Of a DNA stretch of 30,676 nt, positions 24,096 to 30,676 are shown piece by piece; within the stretch, counting starts at the first letter, position 1; each line of letters starts with the position of its first letter. This DNA comes from HGM04593 sp045660825 (lineage in GTDB: Bacteria > Bacteroidota > Bacteroidia > Bacteroidales > Bacteroidaceae): assembly GCA_045660825.1 (NCBI GenBank), contig JAZREN010000048.1, positions 1 to 30,676 of the forward strand. Direction: 5' to 3'. Under the pieces are notes generated by a model, which worked only from the letters and a program-made list of their open reading frames with translations, made no database searches and was not told the origin of the DNA. The translations under genes were made by a program, and so were the position numbers.

Positions 24096-25920
24096 AGTAA
24101 ATTGTCTTTTTACTGATGGTTTCGGCTTTTTTCTCACTTTCCTCGGTGAGGCCTCCCGTCAGGTATTTCTCCATCATCAAAGCACCGATAGGTACACCAT
24201 ATTCGGCACCGAATCCTCCATTCTCGACATATACGGATATTGCAATCTTGGGAGAATCCATTGGTGCAAAGCCCAGGAATACTGAATGGTCTTTTCCTTT
24301 GTTCTCTGCAGTACCGGTCTTTCCACATACGTCGAGTCCGGGTATGTTTGCGGCACGGCATGTTCCTGCAACAACAGCATGGCGCATGCCTTTGACAACC
24401 TCCTCGTATGACGCCGGGCTTACCATAGTGCTTTTAGGAGTCAGGTATTTGCTCGCTATCGTGTCGTTCTCAATCTCTTTTACGATGTGTGGAGTGATGT
24501 ATTTACCCCTGTTTGCTATTGTAGCTCCCAAGTTGGCTATCTGCAGTGGTGTGAGTGTAACCTCTCCCTGTCCAATGGATATGCTTATGACGGTTACGGC
24601 ACGCCAATAGTTGCCATAGTGTCGTGTGTAGTATTCGGCGTTAGGTATCATGCCGCGTACCTCGCCGGGCAGGTCTACGCCAAGTGCATATCCAAAGCCC
24701 ATAGACACCATGTAGTCGCGCCATATGTTCATGGCAGTTTTGGTGCCGCCATATTTGTTCATACCGAACATCTTGTGCAATCCCCAACAGAAGTATGCGT
24801 TGCACGATGTGGCAATCGCTTCCTTGAGTGCGGTGGGTGATGAGTGTGCGTGGCAACCTAACCTGAACTTGTTGAAGACGAATCCCATACTGCATGGGAA
24901 GGCTGTCTGTGGTGTCACGACGCCCTCTTCAAGAAACATTGCGGCTTGCGATGTTTTGAATGTGGAGCCAGGAGGGTAGGTTCCCATGATGGCGCGGTTC
25001 AGAAGCGGCTTGTTCTTATCGTTTGAGAGTATCTTGTGGTTCTTGCCACGGTCGCGGCCTGTGAGTAATGACGGGTCGTATGATGGCGATGATATCATGC
25101 ACAGGATTTCTCCCGTTTCGGGCTCGATGGCAACTATGCTGCCAATCTTGTTCTGCATCAGGCGTTCTCCGAGCATCTGCAGTTCGATGTCAAGGCTTAA
25201 TGTGAGGTTCTTGCCGCGCACGGCCGCAGTGTCCAGCGCTCCGTCGTTGTACTTTCCCTGTATTCGTCCATATGCGTCGCGAAGCAGCATCTCTGTGCCT
25301 TTCTCTCCACGCAACTGCTTTTCGTATGATGCTTCAAGTCCCTGTGTGCCAATGTAGTCGCCACGTTGATAATAAGGGTCTTTGTCGATGTGTTTTTGTG
25401 ACACCTCGCCAATGTCGCCAAACAGAACGCCTGCAACTCCGTGATTATACTGTCTTACAAACCTTTTGCGAACATAGAAACCCTTGAACAGGAAGTTCTT
25501 CTCCTGGAATACTGCAAAGTCCTCAATAGGAATCTGCGTCATGAACACTTGTTCGGTGTAATTGGAATATCCCGGATTCAGTTTCTTGTTCTTGACGCGT
25601 TCCATTCGCGCTGCAAATTCTTCAAGAGTGATATTCATTGTCTTGCAGAATTCCAAGGTGTCGAGTTCCTTTATTTCTCGTGGAACGAATGTGATGTCAT
25701 ATGCAGGTTTGTTGTAGACCAGCAGTTCTCCATTGCGGTCATACATCTGTCCGCGCGACGGGTAAAGGGTTTTCTTGTAGAAAGCATTGCTGTCGGCCTT
25801 GTTTTTGTAGTCATCATTATTTATCTGCAGGGAAAACAGCTGTATCAGATACGTGATGAATATCAGCAGGACAAAGCCCGACAATATGTATTTACGGCTT
25901 TCGAAGCTGTTGTCTTTCAT
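24076..25920 (-). CDS. mrdA: Penicillin-binding protein 2 (elongasome transpeptidase)
   Basis: PBP2 cross-links peptidoglycan during elongation and is a beta-lactam target. From the ATG at 25920 it has 614 residues. One N-terminal membrane span (about 12-30) precedes the pedestal domain (YPSRGQMYDRNGELL at 53-67) and the transpeptidase domain. The active-site motifs are all present: STFK at 319-322 (nucleophile S319), SCN at 372-374 and KTG at 534-536. An in-frame ATG at 25953 would overlap mreD and add unlikely residues. The chosen start leaves four bases after mreD. The end overlaps the rodA start, fitting the joint action of the two proteins. I see no missing catalytic residue. Confidence 0.96.
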   Translation of the reverse strand: MKDNSFESRKYILSGFVLLIFITYLIQLFSLQINNDDYKNKADSNAFYKKTLYPSRGQMYDRNGELLVYNKPAYDITFVPREIKELDTLEFCKTMNITLEEFAARMERVKNKKLNPGYSNYTEQVFMTQIPIEDFAVFQEKNFLFKGFYVRKRFVRQYNHGVAGVLFGDIGEVSQKHIDKDPYYQRGDYIGTQGLEASYEKQLRGEKGTEMLLRDAYGRIQGKYNDGALDTAAVRGKNLTLSLDIELQMLGERLMQNKIGSIVAIEPETGEILCMISSPSYDPSLLTGRDRGKNHKILSNDKNKPLLNRAIMGTYPPGSTFKTSQAAMFLEEGVVTPQTAFPCSMGFVFNKFRLGCHAHSSPTALKEAIATSCNAYFCWGLHKMFGMNKYGGTKTAMNIWRDYMVSMGFGYALGVDLPGEVRGMIPNAEYYTRHYGNYWRAVTVISISIGQGEVTLTPLQIANLGATIANRGKYITPHIVKEIENDTIASKYLTPKSTMVSPASYEEVVKGMRHAVVAGTCRAANIPGLDVCGKTGTAENKGKDHSVFLGFAPMDSPKIAISVYVENGGFGAEYGVPIGALMMEKYLTGGLTEESEKKAETISKKTIYYGKNER

Positions 25921-25924
25921 ATTG

Positions 25925-26428
25925 TCATCTGTTTGGTGAGAAGAACTCGGCAACTATTACAAACAGCATTGTGAGTGCCATGCTGCTTGTTGTGCTTATG
26001 AGCAGTGTGGTGAAGTGCCTTACAGCAAACAGTTCAAGCGGGAACAGCACCGTGTAGAACACAGCAACGCATAAAGTGGCGTAGATGATGTAGCTTCCCC
26101 ATTTGAGACTCTTGACTCCCGGGATTATGTCGTCGGTGATACCTTTGTGTGTGAAGGCTGCAAGTATGTAATTGCGTGCAAAAGCCATGGCTGTTGCTGC
26201 CGCAGCGTGGATGCCAGGTGTGTTGCAGAACATGTCGGTTACGATACCGAACAGGAAGCCCCAGATAATCATTTCGTTCTTTGTTGTGTGGCGTGGCAGC
26301 TTCAGCAGGAAGATGAGGAATATGCAGGCTGTGGCATAGCCAAACAGATGTATCTGGCTGAATATGATTACTTGTGCCAATACAAGCAGCACGAAGTTCC
26401 TGATTCGTTTGAATGTCTTGCCTGTCAT
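25925..26428 (-). CDS. mreD: Rod shape-determining protein MreD
   Basis: MreD is a small polytopic membrane protein of the elongasome that works with MreC. The 167-residue sequence is largely hydrophobic with five or six spans, starting MTGKTFKRIRNFVLLVLAQV. IFSQIHLFGYATACIFLIFL and NEMIIWGFLFGIVTDMFCNTPGIHA (typical MreD segments) follow. The start codon overlaps the mreC stop in an ATGA arrangement, indicating coupled translation. Sequence conservation of MreD is low, so the call rests on length, topology and position between mreC and mrdA. Confidence 0.92.
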   Translation of the reverse strand: MTGKTFKRIRNFVLLVLAQVIIFSQIHLFGYATACIFLIFLLKLPRHTTKNEMIIWGFLFGIVTDMFCNTPGIHAAAATAMAFARNYILAAFTHKGITDDIIPGVKSLKWGSYIIYATLCVAVFYTVLFPLELFAVRHFTTLLISTTSSMALTMLFVIVAEFFSPNR

Positions 26429-27261
26429 TTTATGCTTTCTTCGAGTGCTTCCTGTTCTTTCATGTTGTCGTTACCCACGACGTATACATTGTCGATGTTG
26501 CTAAAGTCTACAAACAGTTCTACGCGGGCACGGTATGACTGGCCGTCGGCTGAGTCCTCCAGCCTGTCAATTTTTCCAAGCGGAATGCCGGCAGGGAATA
26601 TTGAAGAGAAACCGCTGGTCACAACGGTGTCGCCCTTTGTGAACAGTTCGTATCGTGGCAGATCAATCAGGTATGAATAGCGTGTGTCATTGCCGTCCCA
26701 TTTAAGGGTGCATAGCGTGTTGCCTTTGACCTTGCAGCTGATGATGCTTTTGCTGTTGAGCAGCGGCAATACCACTGTGAAATTCTTGGACGATGTATAT
26801 GTGATGCCAATTACGCCGTGATTGTTGAAAACACCCATCTGGTCCTTCACACCCTGCTGTGTGCCTTTGTCAATGGTGATATAGTTGTTGACCTTGTTGA
26901 TTGAGCTGTTGACAACCCTTGCGGTTTTGTAGTAGAAACCGTCGTGTATGGTGTTGTGCGCAATGTCTGCTATCGCAGTGCTGTCTTCGTGCTGTCTGAG
27001 TCTTGTCTTCAGTGTCTCAATCTCGTTGAGCAGTTCCGTGTTGTATTCCACAAGTTCCTTGTTCTCGCCCTTGAGGTCAAAGTAGCCTCTTATGTCGGTA
27101 ATTGCAGAGTGCATGTTGCCGGCAAGCCTGTTAGTCGATGTGAACATTGTTGCACTCTGGTAACTGTTGAAACAGACAATAAGCACAAAACTGATTCCTT
27201 CCAATAGAATGAAAAGGAACCAGTGATTGTGCTTAATGAGAATATCCAGTATCGAGCGCAC
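26425..27261 (-). CDS. mreC: Rod shape-determining protein MreC
   Basis: MreC is a bitopic periplasmic scaffold linking MreB to PBP2 and RodA. The 278-residue protein has one membrane span near residues 14-32. A coiled-coil segment at about 62-95 (ENKELVEYNTELLNEIETLK) follows, then the beta-rich MreC domain (NYITIDKGTQQGVKDQMGV, GVIGITYTSSKNFTVVLPLL, KGDTVVTSGFSSIFPAGIPL). Length is normal. It begins 13 bases after the mreB stop and overlaps mreD by four bases. Confidence 0.96.
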   Translation of the reverse strand: MRSILDILIKHNHWFLFILLEGISFVLIVCFNSYQSATMFTSTNRLAGNMHSAITDIRGYFDLKGENKELVEYNTELLNEIETLKTRLRQHEDSTAIADIAHNTIHDGFYYKTARVVNSSINKVNNYITIDKGTQQGVKDQMGVFNNHGVIGITYTSSKNFTVVLPLLNSKSIISCKVKGNTLCTLKWDGNDTRYSYLIDLPRYELFTKGDTVVTSGFSSIFPAGIPLGKIDRLEDSADGQSYRARVELFVDFSNIDNVYVVGNDNMKEQEALEESIK

Positions 27262-27274
27262 GATTTTCTCTGTT

Positions 27275-28291
27275 TTATCTCATTAGGAATGGATAGCTGA
27301 GATCCTTTAGCGCTTCCAATGTACCGTTTGCAACACAGTAGAGAGGGTTCTTGGCAATGTGGAAAGGAATGTTTATCTTGTTCGACAAACGCTTGTCCAA
27401 GCCTCTCAACAACGCGCCTCCACCTGCGAGGTAGATGCCGTTGTGTACAATGTCAGCATACAGTTCGGGAGGAGTCTGCTCAAGCGCACTGATGATGGCG
27501 TTCTCAATCTTGATGATTGACTTGTCAATACAGTGTGCAATCTCCTGATAGCATACGGGAACTTCAATTGGCATGGCTGTTATACGGTTTGGACCGTGTA
27601 CAACATAGTCCTGTGGTGCCTCCTCACCAAGGTCGGTGAGTGCAGAGCCTACATGGATCTTGATACGCTCGGCCATACGCTCGCTGACACGTACGTTATG
27701 CTGGCGGCTCATGTATTCCTGAATGTCGGCTGTGAAGTCGTCACCGGCAGTACGCAGTGAACCGTTTGATACGATGCCGCCGAGTGAGATTACTGCAATT
27801 TCTGTTGAACCGCCACCTATGTCGACAACCATGTTGCCCTCGGGGGCTGTAACGTCAAGTCCGATACCCAGAGCCGATGCCATTGGCTCATAAATGAGAT
27901 ACACGTCGCGTGCACCGGCGTGCTCTGCCGAGTCACGTACGGCACGAAGCTCAACCTCGGTTGAACCGTAAGGAACACCAATTACCATTCGCAGTGAAGG
28001 TGTGAACAGCTTGCTGCCCATGTTCACCTTGTCAATGAAGCCGCGCATCATCATCTCACAGGCATAGAAGTCTGCAATGACACCGTCTCTCAAAGGGCGG
28101 ATAGTCTGTATGTTGGGGTTGGTCTTTTCGTGCATCTGCTTTGCCTTCTTACCAACGGCAATCATCTTTTTTGAACTGTCGATGGCAACGACCGATGGCT
28201 CATCAACAACAATCTTTCCTTCAAAAGAAACTATTGTGTTGGCTGTACCCAAGTCAATGGCAACATCTTTAGTGAATGAAAATAAACCCAT
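27275..28291 (-). CDS. mreB: Rod shape-determining protein MreB (actin homologue)
   Basis: MreB forms membrane-bound filaments that direct cylindrical wall growth. The 338-residue protein carries all actin-fold nucleotide motifs: phosphate loop 1 DLGTANT at 13-19, EPMASALG with the catalytic-type glutamate E135, phosphate loop 2 DIGGGSTE at 157-164 and the adenosine motif LAGGGALLRG at 288-297. The hydrophobic N-terminus (MGLFSF) fits a membrane-contacting end. It starts 21 bases after purH and leads the mreBCD-mrdA-rodA module, so elongation genes appear to share transcription with a purine enzyme. Confidence 0.98.
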   Translation of the reverse strand: MGLFSFTKDVAIDLGTANTIVSFEGKIVVDEPSVVAIDSSKKMIAVGKKAKQMHEKTNPNIQTIRPLRDGVIADFYACEMMMRGFIDKVNMGSKLFTPSLRMVIGVPYGSTEVELRAVRDSAEHAGARDVYLIYEPMASALGIGLDVTAPEGNMVVDIGGGSTEIAVISLGGIVSNGSLRTAGDDFTADIQEYMSRQHNVRVSERMAERIKIHVGSALTDLGEEAPQDYVVHGPNRITAMPIEVPVCYQEIAHCIDKSIIKIENAIISALEQTPPELYADIVHNGIYLAGGGALLRGLDKRLSNKINIPFHIAKNPLYCVANGTLEALKDLSYPFLMR

Positions 28292-28312
28292 TTTCTTGTC
28301 TTTGTTTTGAAA

Positions 28313-29836
28313 TTAATGTTTGAAGTGGCGGAAACCGGTGATTACCATTGCAACACCGTTTGCGTCGCAGTAATCAACAGACTCCTTGTCGCGGATTGAA
28401 CCGCCAGGATGAACAACTGCAGTGATGCCTGCCTCGTGTGCAATCTGCACGCAGTCGGGGAATGGGAAGAACGCATCGCTGGCCATTACGCTACCCTGGA
28501 GCGAGAAACCGAAGTTGCCGGCCTTCTCAATGGCATGACGCAAAGAGTCAACGCGTGATGTCTGTCCCACACCGCTTGCAATGAGCTGCTTGTTCTTTGC
28601 CAATACAATGGCATTGCTCTTGCTGTGCTTTACAATCTTGTTTGCAAAGAGCATGTCCTCAATCTCCTCGGCCTTTGGAGCAACCTTTGATACGGTCTGC
28701 AGGTCGGCAGCTGTCTCAACCTTGTTGTCGCGGTCCTGTACAAGAACACCGTTGAGCACGCTGCGGAATGTCTTCTCGGGCATTGCAGTCTGCTTCTGGA
28801 TGAGGATGATGCGGTTCTTCTTCTGCTTGAGCACCTCAAGAGCGTCGGCGTCGTAGCTTGGAGCAATGATAACCTCGAAGAAAATCTCGTTCACCTTCTC
28901 TGCTGTAGCCTTGTCGACGTTTGCATTTGCAATGAGCACACCGCCGAATGCCGATACGGGGTCACCTGCAAGGGCTGCATCCCAAGCCTCGGCCAATGTC
29001 GGGCGCGATGCCAGGCCACAGGCATTGTTGTGCTTGAGGATTGCGAATGTTGTCTCGCCTGCAAAGTCGTTGATAAGCTCAACTGCAGCATTGATGTCGA
29101 GGAGGTTGTTGTATGAGATTTCCTTGCCGTGAATCTGCTCCAGCATATCGTTGAAGTTGCCGTAGAAAGCACCCTTTTGGTGTGGGTTCTCGCCGTAACG
29201 CAATGACATCGGTGTGTCGTTTGTCTGGCGGAACGCGCTGTTTGTCTCCTTGTCGAACCAGTTGAAGATAGCTGAGTCGTAAGCCGATGAAACAGCGAAA
29301 GCCTCACGTGCGAAGAAACGGCGCTCCTCAAGAGTTGTCTGTGCACCGTTGTTCTTCAGAATCTCGTGGAGTGGAGCATACTGTGCCTTGCTTGCAACAA
29401 TGACAACATCGTTGAAGTTCTTTGCAGCACCACGGATAAGTGAGATACCGCCTATGTCAATCTTCTCGATGATGTCGGCGTCACATGCGCCCGATGCAAC
29501 AGTCTGCTCAAAAGGATAGAGGTCAACAATCACAAGGTCAATCTCGGGAATCTCATACTCTGCCATCTGCTGCTGGTCTTTCTCAAGTTCTCTGCGGCCA
29601 AGGATACCACCGAACACCTTGGGGTGCAAAGTCTTTACGCGGCCACCCAGAATTGATGGATAACCGGTGAGGCTCTCCACTGCTGTACAGGGAATTCCCA
29701 ATGACTCAATGAACTGTTGAGTTCCACCTGTTGAAATGAGTTGAACACCGTCTGCATGAAGCATCTTGATAATCTCGTCCAAACCGTCCTTGTAGAAAAC
29801 GGAAACCAATGCCGATTTAATTCTTTTTGTTGACAT
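28313..29836 (-). CDS. purH: Bifunctional AICAR transformylase/IMP cyclohydrolase
   Basis: PurH carries out the last two steps of de novo IMP synthesis: formyl transfer to AICAR, then ring closure. The 507-residue protein has the N-terminal cyclohydrolase domain (about 1-190) with STGGTQ at 35-40, GGRVKTLHPKVFGG at 64-77, DLYPFE and DIGGISLIRGAAKN. The C-terminal transformylase domain has RYGENPHQ at 213-220, the catalytic pair K268/H269 in AILKHNNACG, and SAFGG at 295-299. The end HPGGSIRDKESVDYCDANGVAMV is also typical. It is the promoter-proximal gene of the run leading into mreB. Its leader holds a strong hairpin. Confidence 0.97.
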   Translation of the reverse strand: MSTKRIKSALVSVFYKDGLDEIIKMLHADGVQLISTGGTQQFIESLGIPCTAVESLTGYPSILGGRVKTLHPKVFGGILGRRELEKDQQQMAEYEIPEIDLVIVDLYPFEQTVASGACDADIIEKIDIGGISLIRGAAKNFNDVVIVASKAQYAPLHEILKNNGAQTTLEERRFFAREAFAVSSAYDSAIFNWFDKETNSAFRQTNDTPMSLRYGENPHQKGAFYGNFNDMLEQIHGKEISYNNLLDINAAVELINDFAGETTFAILKHNNACGLASRPTLAEAWDAALAGDPVSAFGGVLIANANVDKATAEKVNEIFFEVIIAPSYDADALEVLKQKKNRIILIQKQTAMPEKTFRSVLNGVLVQDRDNKVETAADLQTVSKVAPKAEEIEDMLFANKIVKHSKSNAIVLAKNKQLIASGVGQTSRVDSLRHAIEKAGNFGFSLQGSVMASDAFFPFPDCVQIAHEAGITAVVHPGGSIRDKESVDYCDANGVAMVITGFRHFKH

Positions 29837-29884
29837 ATAAAATTGTGTGTTTGATGTTTATTCTGTTGAATATAAAAACGTTAA

Positions 29885-29919
29885 GCGAGAAACCGGAGGA
29901 TGTACCTCCAATTTCTCGC
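29885..29919 (-). promoter_or_regulatory. Long hairpin in front of purH (candidate attenuator or operator)
   Basis: GCGAGAAA (29885-29892) pairs perfectly with TTTCTCGC (29912-29919). An inner stem GGAGG (29895-29899) pairs with CCTCC (29905-29909) around a five-base loop, leaving a two-by-two internal bulge. On the minus strand the structure is followed about six bases later by a T-rich stretch (GTTTTTATA), like a terminator/attenuator, 48 bases before the purH start. Its outer arm touches the -7 element, so whether the whole hairpin is transcribed depends on the true start site. Confidence 0.55.
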
Positions 29920-29926
29920 GAAGTTA
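29919..29926 (-). promoter_or_regulatory. Putative purH operon promoter -7 element
   Basis: The minus strand reads TAACTTCG, matching the TAnnTTCG variant, about 83 bases upstream of the purH start. It is preceded by long A and T runs. No clean -33 element is visible at the standard spacing. Confidence 0.4.
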
Positions 29927-30060
29927 ACTTTTTTTGCCCGATTTTGCACTAAAAAAACGGGTATATTTATCAACAAATTAGCATTATTTAATGCTTTAAT
30001 TTTTTGTAGTGTATGCAGCCTGTCTGTTACGGTTTGAGAAAACAAAAAACAGTTAACAGC
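29927..30060. other. A/T-rich intergenic stretch upstream of purH
   Basis: This is part of the 314-base gene-free gap between purH and the right-edge gene. It contains runs of seven T and seven A, CCCG and CGGG arms (around 29937 and 29958) that could pair weakly, and no open frame, tRNA or recognisable riboswitch. It probably holds upstream promoter sequence for purH; nothing more specific is supported. Confidence 0.4.
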
Positions 30061-30140
30061 AAATGGCGCATCAGCCCTGCAGGCTTGCCCCCGCTCTCAG
30101 TGCATTTTGCTCGCTTGCACGAGCTTTCAGCTTCCCCTGG
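30061..30140. other. G/C-rich block in an A/T-rich gap, candidate dispersed repeat
   Basis: This block of about 80 bases just after the right-edge gene is much richer in G and C than the flanking sequence. It contains the hairpin GCTCG/CGAGC (30109-30113 with 30120-30124, six-base loop). On the minus strand one frame reads LKARASEQNALRAGASLQG and then stops, a string I associate with intergenic repeats mis-annotated in Bacteroidales. No second copy lies in this window, so the repeat status is inference from memory. Confidence 0.3.
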
Positions 30141-30150
30141 TATGTATTGT

Positions 30151-30676
30151 TTAATATCCTAACATCTTGTCAATCAGCTTTTCTGCAAGGCTTTTTTCGC
30201 TCTCAATTCTATCGACAAGTATTTCAATTTCCCTGTCACTCAATTTTGTCTTCAGCTCTTCGTGTGCATCGTAACAACTCAGGCTACGTTCAATCGCTTT
30301 TAATAGTCCAGTTCTCCAAGTGGTGTGACCTTTACCGCCATAGCTATAAGTTCTGATGCTCCATGGCGTGCTTTCTACCATACTCACCAGTTCGTCCCAG
30401 GTAAAACGGAAAAACTCTCTTTTATAGGGAACGTCATAGGTTTGATGCTCCTTTTTCACGATAAAATAGAGTTCGCCTTTAAGGTGCATTATTTGGGGAA
30501 GCTCGTAGTCGTCATAGTGATAGCCCTTTATGGGTACAAGCAACCGTTGCCACCCCTTTGGAGTAACCTTTATTTTACCTATATAACCCTCAAAAACTCC
30601 AACTTTGTAGGACACCAGTCCGTGTTCCTTCATCTGTTTCTTGATTTGGTCAAGAATCTTTTTTTCAGCGTCGCTC
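30151..30676 (-). CDS. Unrecognised protein, C-terminal part (5' end cut by right edge)
   Basis: The frame is open from the right edge to the stop at 30151, so the true start lies outside. An internal ATG at 30633 would give 160 residues, but SDAEKKILDQIKKQ in frame before it looks like protein. The visible part begins with a charged helix and a strand-rich region (SYKVGVFEGYIGKIKVTPKG, KGYHYDDYELPQIMHLKGEL, FIVKKE). A tryptophan- and glycine-containing middle follows (FTWDELVSMVESTPWSIRTY, SYGGKGHTTWRTG). It closes with a helical acidic/basic tail (KLSDREIEILVDRIESEKSL) ending KMLGY. There is no membrane span or signal peptide. I do not recognise a family. The A/T-rich, lysine-rich coding differs from neighbouring core genes and may indicate an accessory gene. 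Downstream comes the G/C-rich block, then purH. Confidence 0.7.
   Translation of the reverse strand, partial: SDAEKKILDQIKKQMKEHGLVSYKVGVFEGYIGKIKVTPKGWQRLLVPIKGYHYDDYELPQIMHLKGELYFIVKKEHQTYDVPYKREFFRFTWDELVSMVESTPWSIRTYSYGGKGHTTWRTGLLKAIERSLSCYDAHEELKTKLSDREIEILVDRIESEKSLAEKLIDKMLGY

Noticed and set aside
29937..29961. CCCG and CGGG arms with A/T runs as a terminator of the right-edge gene
   Set aside because: Only four G-C pairs form and the sequence following on the minus strand is an A run, not a T run.
30063..30356. A 97-codon plus-strand frame near the right edge
   Set aside because: It runs through the repeat-like block and then antisense to the right-edge gene; it has no protein-like features.
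1..30676. CRISPR arrays, tRNA or rRNA genes, transposases, integrases, toxin-antitoxin pairs
   Set aside because: No regularly spaced repeats, cloverleaf sequences, rRNA cores or matching proteins were recognised on either strand.

Overview
The window looks like the chromosome of a member of the Bacteroidota, most likely order Bacteroidales (Bacteroides, Prevotella or Muribaculaceae type). Three things point that way. The protein set fits: a b558-type SdhC next to SdhA, GldH, a RicT/PSP1 protein, a long LepB, and the order purH-mreB-mreC-mreD-mrdA-rodA. Genes mostly lack Shine-Dalgarno sites. Upstream regions repeatedly carry the Bacteroidota -7 promoter element TAnnTTTG or its TAnnTTCG variant. 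No tRNA, rRNA, CRISPR array, transposase, integrase or phage gene was seen.

Layout, left to right. (1) 1-1602, minus strand: sdhC then sdhA, with sdhA cut by the left edge. (2) 1807-3045, plus strand: an unrecognised 57-residue membrane peptide gene and fabK (enoyl-ACP reductase II), ending at a strong shared terminator. (3) 13732-3103, minus strand: metG, then a tight run of Wzx-like flippase, two GT-B glycosyltransferases, a YfhO-family membrane protein and a GT-A glycosyltransferase, then an aminopeptidase P. A dispersed palindromic repeat sits between metG and the flippase. (4) 13935-15768, plus strand: a Crp/Fnr-type regulator and an OafA-like acyltransferase. (5) 15851-18813, plus strand: dapB-lepB-WbqC. 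(6) 18909-22628, plus strand: metF-holB-ricT-gldH with touching or overlapping genes. (7) 29836-22629, minus strand: purH followed by the complete rod-shape module mreB-mreC-mreD-mrdA(PBP2)-rodA. (8) 30151-30676, minus strand: the 3' part of an unrecognised gene running off the right edge.

Functionally the window is mostly core: fumarate/succinate respiration, fatty acid synthesis, translation, lysine/peptidoglycan precursor synthesis, protein export, one-carbon metabolism, replication, purine synthesis and cell elongation. The most accessory-like part is the metG-linked glycan cluster. It has a flippase and transferases but no visible polymerase or priming transferase, so it could build a short lipid-linked glycan, possibly for the protein O-glycosylation known in this phylum.

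I did not find a convincing undescribed multi-gene system. The points most worth checking are the glycan cluster, the two unrecognised genes, the perfect inverted repeats overlapping the fabK and metF promoters, the hairpin in front of purH, and the palindromic repeat after metG. Where the longest open frame began upstream of the likely start, I chose a downstream start and gave the reason in the entry.
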